From contig NZ_RQJP01000003.1 of assembly GCF_003858645.1 (NCBI RefSeq), positions 1,044,646-1,108,645 of the forward strand: a DNA stretch of 64,000 nucleotides. Direction: 5' to 3'. Positions 26,286 through 35,234 of the stretch are shown piece by piece. Within the stretch, counting starts at the first letter, position 1; every line of letters begins with the position of its first letter. Source of the stretch: Larkinella knui (GTDB lineage: Bacteria; Bacteroidota; Bacteroidia; Cytophagales; Spirosomataceae). A model generated the notes under the pieces. It searched no databases. It had not been told where the DNA came from and saw only the letters and a list, made by a program, of their open reading frames with translations. The position numbers were made by a program, and so were the translations under genes.

Positions 26286-28289
26286 TTACCCCAGCTTCTT
26301 TTCCAACTCCTCCGCTTCCAGCATCACCTCTTCCCACTGGGTCTGAAAGGCATCGAGTTGCGTCCCAACCCGTTTGTAATCAGCGGTTTTAGTCTGAAAA
26401 AGTTTGCCGTCGGCCACGACTTTCGGCTCAGCCATTTCGGTTTCCAGTTGCTTTTTCTGTTTTTCCAGCCGGGCGATCTGCTGCTCGAAATCTTCGGCTT
26501 GCTGCGTGGCTTTTTTCAACGCCCGCTGCCATTCCCGGCGCTCTTCGTCATTTGCCAGGCTCTTTCCGTTGGCAGAACCATTGGAACGGTTTTGACCATT
26601 TTTCTCCGCCGGTTTGACGGTTTCGGCCAGTTTTCCGTTCGAGTTGCCGGAAGGCTGAGCCGCAGGCGCAGGCGTTTCGACCGGGTTCGACTTCCGTTCT
26701 TCCAGCCACCATTCGTATTCGTCGTAGGTGCCGGGGTATTCCTTGATCTGCTCGTCTTCGATGTACCAGATTTTGTTGGCAATCTGCGAAACGAAATACC
26801 GGTCGTGGGAAACCACCACAAACGTGCCTTCGTATTGGTCCAGGGCCTGAATCAGAATATTGACCGACTGCATGTCCAGGTGGTTGGTCGGTTCATCCAA
26901 CAGCAGGAAGTTGGCCTGCGAAAGCAGCACCTTCGCCAGTGCCACCCGCGACTTTTCGCCCCCGGAAAGCACCTTGATTTTCTTGAAAACATCGTCGCCC
27001 GAGAACAGGAAGCACCCCAAAACCGTCCGCAGTTCGGATTCGGACTTGGTCGGATTGGCCGATTTCAGTTCTTCCAGCATGTTATCTTCCACGTTCAGCG
27101 ACTCCAGCTGGTGCTGGGCGTAAAAGCTGAACGAAACGTTATGACCCAGCCGCCGTTCGCCCTTCGTGGTCGGTTCGGTTCCGGCAATGATCCGCAACAG
27201 CGTCGATTTACCGCGGCCATTGGCCCCGATCAGCGCCACGTGATCACCCCGCTCAAGCCGGGCGGTGGTATGGGTCAAAATCTTTTTCTCGCCGTAGTTT
27301 TTCGTTACTTCATCGAGGTGCAGAATATGCCGGCCGGGTTGCGTCGAGAAATTAAACCGGAAGTTAACGCGGGCATTTTCATCGATTACCGCGTCGACCC
27401 GGTCCATTTTCTCCAGCATTTTCACCCGGCTCTGGGCCTGCTTGGCTTTGGTAGCTTTTGCCTTAAACCGCTCGATAAACCGCTCGGTTTGCCGGATTTT
27501 GGCCTGCTGGTTTTCGTAAGCACCCTGTTGAATTTCGTTGCGCAGGGCTTTTTCTTCAATGTAGAATGAATAATTCCCCGCGTAGAAATTCAATTTCGCC
27601 CCCGACACTTCAACGATGCTATCAACCACATTATCAAGGAATTCACGGTCGTGAGAAACCACAATCACCGCGCCTTCGTAATTCAATATGTATTTTTCGA
27701 CCCACACAATGGACGGTAAGTCCAAGTGGTTGGTCGGCTCATCGAGCATCAGCAGCGACGGCTTTTGCAGCAGCAATTTTGCCAGCATCACGCGCATCCG
27801 CCAGCCCCCCGAAAACAACCGGAGCGGTTTGTCCAGATCGCCGGTCGAGAAGCCCAGCCCTTCCAGAATTTCCTCGGCTTTGGATTGAATCGTATAGCCG
27901 TCGAGAGCCGCGAATTCGTCCTGCGCCCGCGCCAGTTTATCAATCAGTTCGTCACGGTAGTTGACTTCCATTTCGTGCAGGAGCCCATCGATGCGCTTTT
28001 GCAGGTGGTTCTGGCGTTCGAAAGCCTGCATGGCTACCGACAGAATCGAGTCGTCGGTCTGGTAGGAAAGCAAATCCTGGTTCAGAAAGCCAATGGTTAC
28101 GTCGCCCGCTTTCGAGATTGTTCCGCCGTCGAGCTGGTATTCACCCATAATCAACCGCAGTAGGGTTGACTTTCCGGTTCCGTTGAGGCCAATGAGACCA
28201 ATTTTCTGACCGGGCTTGATGTGCATTGACGCGTTTTCGTAGAGCGCCCGGCTTCCGAGATAATAAGACAGGTTTGTAAGAGAAATCAT
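26286..28289 (-). CDS. ABC-F family ATPase
   Basis: From ATG 28289, 667 residues with two ABC domains and no membrane segments. Walker A motifs are GLNGTGKST and GANGRGKST; signature motifs are FSGGWRMRV and LSGGEKSRV; both Walker B sites read LLDEPTNHLD or MLDEPTNHLD. Between them is the interdomain linker (FKAKATKAKQAQSRVKMLEK), and the C-terminus is a coiled coil rich in E, K and Q. ABC-F proteins act on the ribosome E site in translation or antibiotic protection. This one resembles the housekeeping Uup/YheS type. The start beginning MISLTNLSYYLGSRALYE is preferred over an extension to 28376. Confidence 0.93.
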   Translation of the reverse strand: MISLTNLSYYLGSRALYENASMHIKPGQKIGLIGLNGTGKSTLLRLIMGEYQLDGGTISKAGDVTIGFLNQDLLSYQTDDSILSVAMQAFERQNHLQKRIDGLLHEMEVNYRDELIDKLARAQDEFAALDGYTIQSKAEEILEGLGFSTGDLDKPLRLFSGGWRMRVMLAKLLLQKPSLLMLDEPTNHLDLPSIVWVEKYILNYEGAVIVVSHDREFLDNVVDSIVEVSGAKLNFYAGNYSFYIEEKALRNEIQQGAYENQQAKIRQTERFIERFKAKATKAKQAQSRVKMLEKMDRVDAVIDENARVNFRFNFSTQPGRHILHLDEVTKNYGEKKILTHTTARLERGDHVALIGANGRGKSTLLRIIAGTEPTTKGERRLGHNVSFSFYAQHQLESLNVEDNMLEELKSANPTKSESELRTVLGCFLFSGDDVFKKIKVLSGGEKSRVALAKVLLSQANFLLLDEPTNHLDMQSVNILIQALDQYEGTFVVVSHDRYFVSQIANKIWYIEDEQIKEYPGTYDEYEWWLEERKSNPVETPAPAAQPSGNSNGKLAETVKPAEKNGQNRSNGSANGKSLANDEERREWQRALKKATQQAEDFEQQIARLEKQKKQLETEMAEPKVVADGKLFQTKTADYKRVGTQLDAFQTQWEEVMLEAEELEKKLG

Positions 28290-28322
28290 AACGGCAAATT
28301 TACGCAATTTTGCCGCGTTTGC

Positions 28323-28354
28323 TTGCATGGTTTGTGAAGATCCCGCTATATTTG
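28323..28354 (+). promoter_or_regulatory. Promoter of tRNA-Thr
   Basis: TTG (28323-28325), 21 bases, TATATTTG (28347-28354), an exact TAnnTTTG. The mature tRNA begins 32 bases downstream. Confidence 0.55.
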
Positions 28355-28385
28355 CAACCCGTAAAAGTAGCAACAAGCTATTTTT

Positions 28386-28458
<73 letters not shown>

Positions 28459-28471
28459 CATGGTTCGTATT

Positions 28472-28526
28472 AAGGCTAATTCGTTGCAGAGCATACACGC
28501 TCAAAATCAACGAATTAGCCTTTTTG
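28472..28526 (+). terminator. Terminator after tRNA-Thr
   Basis: AAGGCTAATTCGTTG (28472-28486) pairs perfectly with CAACGAATTAGCCTT (28508-28522) and is followed by TTT. The loop is 21 bases. Confidence 0.75.
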
Positions 28527-29317
28527 CTTTATACAGCCTTAGTAAAAATTCGCTCCTACCGTGGGTCCACAGGCGCCATTGCAGGTTGCCAATCTTTAAC
28601 ACCACGTCGGCAATTGCTAACGCCTGTTGGCGGGCGGTCTGCATCATTTGTACCCATTTAGTCGTTCCCCGCAAGCATAATCTTTCCGGCGTTTTTCGGG
28701 CGGCAAACCCAATTCAGCGCGTTCAGCGGCCTTTTATTGGTCGGGCGTTTCGGTTCCCTGTTTGGTTTCCAACACAAAACAGCCCGTTTATAGAGATCGA
28801 TACCTCCTATGCTTTGTTTGCCGGGCATGGAACGCAACCGCCCGTTCGAGTACGTAGGCATCTTATACGGATTGTCAACGGGGTTTACGACCGTTAGCCC
28901 CCTCAGAACGAAACACGTGCAAAATCCAGAGGGGTAGGCCAACTTTTCAGAACCAACCTTTCTCAAAAAAGGAGGGTTTTTGCGAGGCTATTAGGCAACG
29001 TTTTTGTACAATATGCCCACCTGGTTAGGAGAAAAAATTCACCGCAGTCAGTAAAAGCAGCTTTTACGTTTCGTTTACATTCTTTTACCAACCCTTCAAT
29101 ACATTTCAGCATAAAGACTGGTAGGTTTGTTGAAATCCGACTGACGATGAAAGTATTTGATTTGGATGGTTTGGATTTATGCACGGAGTGTATTATTACG
29201 ATGGAAAGACCATCATAGTCTTTTAAAGTAAAGAGGGGCAGAAAAATAATGTCTATTGCCTCACCCGTTACTTTCCGCTAATTACTACTCAAGATGGTTT
29301 TACTTTAATTAAAAAAA
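28527..29317. other. Gene-poor region after tRNA-Thr
   Basis: No convincing gene was found in these 791 bases. Open frames exist on both strands (for example 28460-28897 plus, 28658-28966 minus, 28963-29184 minus) but their translations look unlike any protein family I know and lack good starts. The second half is AT-rich and runs into the leader of the Asp-box gene. It may contain decayed genes of an element inserted next to the tRNA. Confidence 0.5.
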
Positions 29318-30421
29318 ATGAAAAAGTTATTTGTGTTTATTCCGGCTATCCTCCTGGTATCATTTCTACTAAATTCTTTTGTGCTAAAAGAAGAGGAGGC
29401 AAAAAAGAAACCGAAAAAAGAGGGCAAATCAGCGGGAGTTGTCAACATCATTTTCAAATCTACGGATGGCGGACAAACCTGGCAGGACATTAGCAAAGGG
29501 CTTCCTGAAAATTTGCAGAGAGCAGGTGTACCTAGAGATGGTTTCTTTGCAAATGACCGTGGGGTCTATTTACGGGCCGGAAATGGGGTTTATCACAGTG
29601 AGCCAAATTCCACAACTCCTTTCTGGACAAAAGAGGTCTTCCCCGGTAATCAACGTAACATTGTCCCTGGCAAGAATGGGATATTTGCCTATGATTTCAA
29701 GGGTCAATTTTTACAAAAAATAAACGGAACGAGTTATTGGTCACCCGTGTATGAGAATTTTCAAGAGCAAGCCGTACGCCTAAACGGAACGGAAGATTAT
29801 TATTACACGAATTATAAAGTAAAATTTGTACGCACCGTTTTTGAAACGGCCGGAGGCACCGTTTTCATCGTTTCCAGCAACAGCCTTTTTAGGTCAACGA
29901 ACCATGGAAAAACCTGGAAACAAGTGCATGTTGGGGGCGGGGCAATGAAATTGGTTGAGTCAAACGGTGTACTTTTGGCTACCTGCAGAGAGGGAATAGT
30001 AAGATCGACCGATGATGGTCAAAACTGGGATCGTGTGATCAGTGAAGAGGGTGTTGGCATCGCTGTGGAACGTATTGATGGAGGATTTGCTGCTATAGTA
30101 AACAACCCAATAACCGAAACAAACAGCATACACATTTCAATGGATAGTGGAAAAACCTGGGAGGTCATAGGTGAAGACCTTCAGCCTTCCTGGAGTAGTT
30201 CATTAATGAAAAAAATAGGCTTACTTCAATCTTCATCGGATATTTTATCCATCAAACAGATGGGTAACTATCTACTATGTGGTCGCTCAGATGGTATATT
30301 CCGGTCCTCTGACAGGGGCAAAACATGGCAACAATTAATCCTTCCTCCTATAGAAAATTTTGGTTTCAATTTATCGGTTTCGGGCAACGTGATTTATGTC
30401 ATACCCAATAAAGGATGTTGA
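29318..30421 (+). CDS. Asp-box (BNR/YCF48-like) repeat protein
   Basis: A 367-residue exported protein. The N-terminus FVFIPAILLVSFLLNSFVLK is a signal peptide or anchor, followed by a Lys-rich stretch. Five Asp-box turns are visible: STDGGQTW, STNHGKTW, STDDGQNW, SMDSGKTW and SSDRGKTW. This indicates a beta-propeller like sialidase- or YCF48-type folds, but there is no sialidase catalytic arginine triad that I can recognise, so it is probably a binding or structural protein. It sits alone in an AT-rich stretch and is followed by a palindrome. Confidence 0.8.
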   Translation: MKKLFVFIPAILLVSFLLNSFVLKEEEAKKKPKKEGKSAGVVNIIFKSTDGGQTWQDISKGLPENLQRAGVPRDGFFANDRGVYLRAGNGVYHSEPNSTTPFWTKEVFPGNQRNIVPGKNGIFAYDFKGQFLQKINGTSYWSPVYENFQEQAVRLNGTEDYYYTNYKVKFVRTVFETAGGTVFIVSSNSLFRSTNHGKTWKQVHVGGGAMKLVESNGVLLATCREGIVRSTDDGQNWDRVISEEGVGIAVERIDGGFAAIVNNPITETNSIHISMDSGKTWEVIGEDLQPSWSSSLMKKIGLLQSSSDILSIKQMGNYLLCGRSDGIFRSSDRGKTWQQLILPPIENFGFNLSVSGNVIYVIPNKGC

Positions 30422-30452
30422 AAAACTCCAAACTCAGAAATAATAGGTATGC

Positions 30453-30482
30453 TGTCTCGCCAAACGGGCGTTTGGCGAGACA
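30453..30482. repeat. Palindrome after the Asp-box gene
   Basis: TGTCTCGCCAAACG, two-base loop GG, CGTTTGGCGAGACA: a perfect 14-base stem. There is no T-run, so it is either a hairpin that stabilises the 3' end of the transcript or a REP-like element. Confidence 0.7.
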
Positions 30483-31012
30483 AGTATCAATCTTATAAAA
30501 ACTCCTGGTAAGTTTATTTAGGCCACATCAAATTGCTATCTCACAAATCAAAGCCTCAAAATTTAAATTTGGCTGGAGTACATGAGACGGTGATGATTTG
30601 CTATAGTGTAAATAAGCGGTTCGAGGGAATTACCAACCCGGCTCAGACCTGAGAAGTACGGTTTTATAAAGTTTATTCGTCCCGGTATTGAGTTAGTAGT
30701 ATGCCTTTTGACCCAACCAGCCAATACCGGCCGCAAAGCACTTATTGAAAGACCCGTGCGCCACTTCGCCGACTCTGATCTACCTCCTTTTTTGCTATCA
30801 GGATACCGGGTTTAAGACTTCAACCTGACAAAGTATCTTAGCTGATCGTTGGGATTTTGAAAATGGCCGCGCCCGTAAAAATACAAAAAATCGGGTTGTA
30901 CTACGGGAAAATGGGACAATAAACGCTCATTTTAACCGCCAAAAGTCGGCATTACGAGAAGTGCTGAATCGCCTACAGTGGCCAGGAGCAATCTCCTTTT
31001 CCACAAAATAAA
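30483..31012. other. Intergenic stretch with fragments
   Basis: No complete gene. It contains an inverted repeat CCGGTATTG (30682-30690) / CAATACCGG (30722-30730). An open 60-codon stretch without a start codon runs from 30829 to TAA 31009-31011 and reads RWDFENGRARKNTKNRVVL then QKSALREVLNRLQWPGAI; it looks protein-like but I cannot assign it. It may be the tail of a lost gene. Confidence 0.4.
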
Positions 31013-31290
31013 AGTTGTTTTAAAAGCAAGGTTCTTAAAAAAGTAAGAGACCGACAGGGCATAGTTACTTTTGAGTCTCTTGAAAATACATATTCTATTA
31101 ACAGGCCTGTTTCAGGTACATACGATTCTCAGGATACCGGATTTTATGTACTCCTTCCGATTCGTTAAGGCAAGCTGGCCGGTTGGTTATCTTCGATGGC
31201 TATTATTACAGATATGACAAAAAGCGCGCCCCTCGAATAGGTGGCGAAACTTATTACTACTTAAAGATTACCAAACTTAAAGCGCAATAG
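31013..31290 (+). pseudogene. Frameshifted small gene (unknown family)
   Basis: Frame 1 reads SCFKSKVLKKVRDRQGIVTF followed by NRPVSGTYDSQDTGFYVLLP to a stop at about 31168. A second frame picks up directly (RLVIFDGYYYRYDKK, then APRIGGETYYYLKITKLKAQ) to TAG 31288-31290. The two parts make sense only as one protein broken by a 1- or 2-base indel near 31160. The pattern TYDSQDxGF...FDGxYYxYD resembles small secreted or lipoprotein-type proteins of Cytophagales. No start codon remains. Confidence 0.5.
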
Positions 31291-31530
31291 TTTCAAGAAT
31301 AGAATATTAGTTGTATTACTTTATACAACAGGGCCTAATTAGCTACTACAATCAAATTTAAATCTTGGTTTTGTCGAATACCATAATCTTAGATGTAGAG
31401 CTACAGCGGGAGAAAGGCAATTTCTTCTTAAGCTTCTTATTTGTATTTAGTCAAGAATCCCTCCAATTTTAATTCAACGCTATATGGATGGCTTTCAATT
31501 TATATGCGAATATATAAACTAAATTAAAGA

Positions 31531-31926
31531 TCACTTTAATTGCTCAAACCATAGATAAAAAGTCGCATCAGCGAACCCAGCCACAATCAGCCCATTCTGG
31601 TACTTTTCTATAACACTGATTTGACTTTTAATCTTAACCGTATCAGCTGCTACTTTAGTCAAATTCCAGGTTTCACTGAATGGGCTAGTGCCATATGGCG
31701 TTGTATAGGTTGCTTTCGCAGAAGTTGGGGTAATTTTTGTGACGACTAGGGTAGAATAGGGCTTTAAATTCGCCAAAGCCACGTCTGGATTCATGGGCCC
31801 CGTTACTTTGATCAGTTGATAAGTACCGGACACAATTGTAGCGGCATTAGGCTCACTTGGCTCAACGTTCCGATTGCAACCTGCCATTAACGTAACCAAA
31901 AGATAGAGAGCAAGTAGCTTTTTCAT
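31531..31926 (-). CDS. Small lipoprotein, function unknown
   Basis: A 131-residue protein with signal MKKLLALYLLVTLMAGC ending in a lipobox (LMAGC), so it should be lipid-anchored. The mature part is a single beta-rich domain (SGTYQLIKVTGPMNPD, SAKATYTTPYGTSPFSETWN, DTVKIKSQISVIEKYQNG, ADATFYLWFEQLK) of lipocalin-like size and pattern. I do not recognise a named family. It is a single gene in a region with several relics. The 240 bases between it and the upstream broken gene hold nothing clear. Confidence 0.7.
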   Translation of the reverse strand: MKKLLALYLLVTLMAGCNRNVEPSEPNAATIVSGTYQLIKVTGPMNPDVALANLKPYSTLVVTKITPTSAKATYTTPYGTSPFSETWNLTKVAADTVKIKSQISVIEKYQNGLIVAGFADATFYLWFEQLK

Positions 31927-31997
31927 CCGGGTTTAGATTAAATGTTAATATAATCATAAAGATAAAAAGAATGCCAATCAATAAATTCTCCCGATAG

Positions 31998-32072
31998 CTT
32001 TTTGGTTCGTTGCTTATTGCCCTGCTCACGATAGGGTATCGTTCCTACCAGGCAGCGGTTCTAAATCCCGGC
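31998..32072 (+). pseudogene. C-terminal relic of an FtsX-like ABC permease
   Basis: After an in-frame stop the sequence reads LFGSLLIALLTIGYRSYQAA followed by VLNPG. This is the last membrane helix and the LNPVKSLR-type ending of MacB/FtsX-like permeases (compare AIALVTISLQSLKAAWVNPV in the intact permease at 58.2-60.9 kb). The similarity stops after the P, and nothing upstream matches. It is therefore a gene remnant of about 25 codons. Confidence 0.6.
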
Positions 32073-32172
32073 GTCCCGGTATTTCCTAGCTCCAATGGTA
32101 TATGGATTACAGGAGTTACTACCAATATTCCTGATTCGGATCTTTCCAGGTGGCAGAGTGATCGGAAAGCGG

Positions 32173-32180
32173 TATTTTTG
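32173..32180 (+). promoter_or_regulatory. -7 promoter element of AraC regulator
   Basis: TATTTTTG, an exact TAnnTTTG, 23 bases before the ATG. No TTG at standard distance. Confidence 0.4.
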
Positions 32181-32203
32181 GAAAGAGATCAACCAACTGT
32201 ACG

Positions 32204-33106
32204 ATGGATACGCTGCGACGATTTGAAACCATCAGCGATTATAATGCCTTCAATAACAATGAAACGCTACACCCGCTGGTCAGTGTGGTGGACTTATCGA
32301 AGGCGGCTCCCCGCCAGAGTTCCCGCCTGTATTTTGGCTTTTATACTGTCTTCTTGAAAGATGTAAAATGCGGGGATTTGGTGTATGGCCGGGCGACATA
32401 TGACTATCAGGAAGGAACGCTGGTTTTTCTGGCACCGGGTCAGGTGGTGGGCATCAATAGCAATGGGGAAACCTATCAGCCCAAAGGCTACGCCCTGGTC
32501 TTTCATCCCGATTTAATTCATGGTACGGCCCTGGGGCGGCATATTCAGGAGTATACCTTCTTTGGATACCAATCGTTTGAAGCCCTGCATTTATCGAGTC
32601 GGGAACGGGACATGGTACTGGATTGCTTTGCCAAGATTCAATATGAACTGGAGCACGCCATCGACAAGCACAGCAAACGATTGATTGTATCCAACATTGA
32701 ACTGTTTCTCAACTATTGCACCCGGTTTTATGACCGTCAGTTTATAACCCGCAACCATGTACACGAAGGCGTTTTGGAGCGGTTTGAGCATTTGTTAAAT
32801 ACATTTTTTCAGACGGACAAACCGCAGCTTATCGGGTTGCCTTCGGTAGCCTATTGTGCCGGAGAATTGAACTTGTCGGCCAATTACTTTGGCGACCTAA
32901 TTAAAAAAGAAACGGGCAAAACCGCCCAGGAATATATTCAGGCGAAGGTCATTGATGTTGCCAAAGAACGCATCTTTGATCAAAGTAAATCGGTCAGTCA
33001 AATTGCCTATGATTTAGGGTTTAAATATACCCAACACTTCATCCGCCTGTTTAAACAACGGGTTGGCGAATCGCCTAACGAATACCGGACAACTCACAGC
33101 AACTAA
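32204..33106 (+). CDS. AraC-family transcriptional regulator
   Basis: A 300-residue regulator. The N-terminal cupin-like sensor domain has LVFLAPGQVVGINSN and GYALVFHPDLIHGT. The C-terminal double helix-turn-helix has LSANYFGDLIKKETGKTAQE and SVSQIAYDLGFKYTQHFIRL followed by FKQRVGESPNEYR. It is very similar along its whole length to the AraC protein at 44.3-45.2 kb and less so to the one at 45.5-46.4 kb. No clear target gene is adjacent, since both flanks are relics or unrelated, which suggests that its partner oxidoreductase was lost or lies elsewhere. Confidence 0.92.
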   Translation: MDTLRRFETISDYNAFNNNETLHPLVSVVDLSKAAPRQSSRLYFGFYTVFLKDVKCGDLVYGRATYDYQEGTLVFLAPGQVVGINSNGETYQPKGYALVFHPDLIHGTALGRHIQEYTFFGYQSFEALHLSSRERDMVLDCFAKIQYELEHAIDKHSKRLIVSNIELFLNYCTRFYDRQFITRNHVHEGVLERFEHLLNTFFQTDKPQLIGLPSVAYCAGELNLSANYFGDLIKKETGKTAQEYIQAKVIDVAKERIFDQSKSVSQIAYDLGFKYTQHFIRLFKQRVGESPNEYRTTHSN

Positions 33107-33528
33107 TTGCCTTTCCTGGCAAATTATATTACTCTGAAATAGACTTACACCAATTTCGGTTCCGCTCGCTCAGTGCCCGCTAATGAATCACTACCTCACC
33201 GGTCTTCTGCACTGACATGCTGATCCCGTTCTTTTAAGACGCCAAAAGGCTTAAACTACAAAATAAGTTGCCTTACTACTACCTAAATTCAATTTCATTC
33301 AAGACACTTTTCATTTTTCTTGCCACCTGATATTTTACAAAATAAATAGGTAAAAAGACTCCTATTTTTACTTTTTACCCCAAGTAGGATGCGTAGCAAA
33401 TGCCGATACTAATTACTAATTATAGGATGGTCTGAACCCGAATTGGCTCCCTATAGACCTAATTTAAGTCAAATTTTACCATAATTTCTCGTGGTAAACA
33501 GGTTTCATTCCAGCGTTCCTCACGGTTT
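33107..33528. other. Intergenic region
   Basis: AT-rich stretch after the AraC gene with no credible gene and no strong hairpin on either strand. Confidence 0.4.
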
Positions 33529-33720
33529 TCATTTTGAGTCAATCCGAACGATTGGCGTAGATAAAGGCTTGTGCCCGCGTTGTAGAAAAGAGTGAACAGG
33601 TTCAAAGCAGGTGCCTTCCATCGGACCTTCTATCAATCGCTGCAGGTGACCTAACGCATAACCTATTTTGTCCAGGAGGGAGTAATCTAAAAATTCAACT
33701 AACGAGTCTGTCTTCCCATT
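33529..33720 (-). pseudogene. Unidentified protein fragment
   Basis: A stop-free 63-codon frame on the minus strand without a start codon: TDSLVEFLDYSLLDKIGYAL, then GHLQRLIEGPMEGTCFEPVH and SFLQRGHKPLSTPIVRIDSK, stop TGA 33531-33529. The amino-acid make-up is that of a real protein and unlike the flanking noise, so I read it as a C-terminal remnant. I cannot name the family. Confidence 0.3.
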
Positions 33721-33743
33721 TTAACCTTTAACTTTAAACCAAT

Positions 33744-34928
33744 ATGAAAGAGGATTACAATGAAAAAAACTTTAATGATGAAATAGATAAAATTTTTAAA
33801 GACTTACATGACAAAATAAATTCTACATTGAATATTCTGGTAATAGGAAAAGTCAGTTCAGGAAAAAGCTCATTTCTAAATGCTTTTTTTGACGCCGAAA
33901 AAGACAAACCCATTTTTGAAGTTGGTGCCCAGGCGGGTGTAACGAAGGATGTAAAGTTCAAAAATATAGGTAAAACAATTAAAATATGCGATACTCCGGG
34001 CCTGGATGATGTCATAAAGGTCAACTCTGAAGAGACCCTAAAAATGCTGGAAGAAGGCGTAGACATCGGGATTTTAATAATTTCCGGTGCAGCCGACTCT
34101 TCACAAAAGAAGCATTTTGATGATTTAAAGAAAAGAGCTGCAAAAGTATTTATCGTATTGAACAAGAGAGATGAATTTACTAAAGAAAATTTAGCGATTG
34201 TTTTAAATCAATGGTCGGGACATTTAGCCCTTTCAAAAGACGAAACAATATACACGGTTGTTTCTAAAGGATATGATCCCAAAGATAGGTTGATCAACGA
34301 ATTAACGGATGAGGAAACAGAAATTCCTGTAGATAAATACAAAAGACCCGTCACATTAAAGGGAATTGATACCGTACGCGACGATGTATTAAAATTCCTG
34401 GAAAAAAGCGGTAAAGATATTTTACTGGCTAAAGAATTAAAAAACAAAACAAAAAGTGCAATCGCAATAATCGCAACAGCCTGCCTGACAGCTACCGGAG
34501 CCGCCTTTTTACCAGGTAGCGCAGCTATCATAGGAACAATACAGGTGGGAGCCATCGCTTCATTAGGTTATTTATATACAGGCGAATTGATCAGTAAATC
34601 ACAAGCCCTTTCAGCCGTTGGGGTCGTCGTTGCCAATTCAGTAGGCCGCACTTTGTTTTTGGTTGTCAAGAGTTTTATGCCACCCACGGGCGTTTTGGAC
34701 CTGGCAGCTGCCACCATAGCACTCACTGTAACAGCCGCAATGTTAACTGCTGTTGCCAAACTACTTGAACGAGGTTATACGCTTGACGATAAGGAACAGT
34801 TGAAGAAGATCTTCGACGAATTAATGACCGCATCAAAAGAATTATTCAAAAATGCCAACCTTAGTGATTTGAAGGATAAAAGTTTCTTTATAAAAATTCT
34901 AACTCAATTATTTTCTGCGGGCAAATAA
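33744..34928 (+). CDS. Membrane-associated dynamin-like/Era-like GTPase
   Basis: A 394-residue protein. The G domain has G1 GKVSSGKSS (35-43), a G2 threonine in AGVTKD (67), G3 DTPG (83-86) and G4 NKRD (140-143), as in TRAFAC-class GTPases (HSR1/Era/dynamin-like). Residues about 235-340 contain two or three strongly hydrophobic stretches (AIAIIATACLTATGAAFLPG, LDLAAATIALTVTAAMLTAV), which could insert in a membrane. A short charged helix ends the protein. The gene is markedly AT-rich with many AAA/GAA codons, unlike its neighbours, which suggests transfer. The function is not known. Confidence 0.82.
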   Translation: MKEDYNEKNFNDEIDKIFKDLHDKINSTLNILVIGKVSSGKSSFLNAFFDAEKDKPIFEVGAQAGVTKDVKFKNIGKTIKICDTPGLDDVIKVNSEETLKMLEEGVDIGILIISGAADSSQKKHFDDLKKRAAKVFIVLNKRDEFTKENLAIVLNQWSGHLALSKDETIYTVVSKGYDPKDRLINELTDEETEIPVDKYKRPVTLKGIDTVRDDVLKFLEKSGKDILLAKELKNKTKSAIAIIATACLTATGAAFLPGSAAIIGTIQVGAIASLGYLYTGELISKSQALSAVGVVVANSVGRTLFLVVKSFMPPTGVLDLAAATIALTVTAAMLTAVAKLLERGYTLDDKEQLKKIFDELMTASKELFKNANLSDLKDKSFFIKILTQLFSAGK

Positions 34929-35234
34929 CACCTGAACGGTATATAGATCCCCAAATACCGCTTCTGAAAGCTTCAGATAATTTCAATAAAAATGGCAGTA
35001 CTTCATTTGAAACTGTCATTGCTAACCCGCAGGAGAAAATCGCAAGAACTTTATTGAGAAGTATTATCCGGCTATACGTTGAACAATCCGTAAACAATTG
35101 TCCTGTTCAACGTATTAATAGAGGTACTGATTCCTGTTTATTACATCCCAACTGTGGGCTGTCGAGGATCTTTAAAAAGTGTCTTTGTATTTTCAGGCAG
35201 GATTAAACCCCTGTAATCCCCACCCAGGTAGCGT
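34929..35234. other. Intergenic region after the GTPase
   Basis: A stop-free plus-strand frame of about 95 codons without a start (NFNKNGSTSFETVIANPQEK, IARTLLRSIIRLYVEQSVNN) covers most of this stretch. Its status is unclear: it could be a remnant of a gene once next to the GTPase. GTGTCTTTG near 35190 resembles the promoter -7 box of the next gene with one mismatch. Confidence 0.3.

Noticed and set aside
26268..27569. Long plus-strand open frame (433 codons) opposite the ABC-F gene
   Set aside because: It lies wholly antisense to a well-supported two-domain ATPase, and its translation is a Phe/Arg-rich shadow with no family features.
28460..28897. 145-codon plus-strand frame after tRNA-Thr
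   Set aside because: It reads through the tRNA terminator, lacks protein-like composition and competes with equally poor minus-strand frames.
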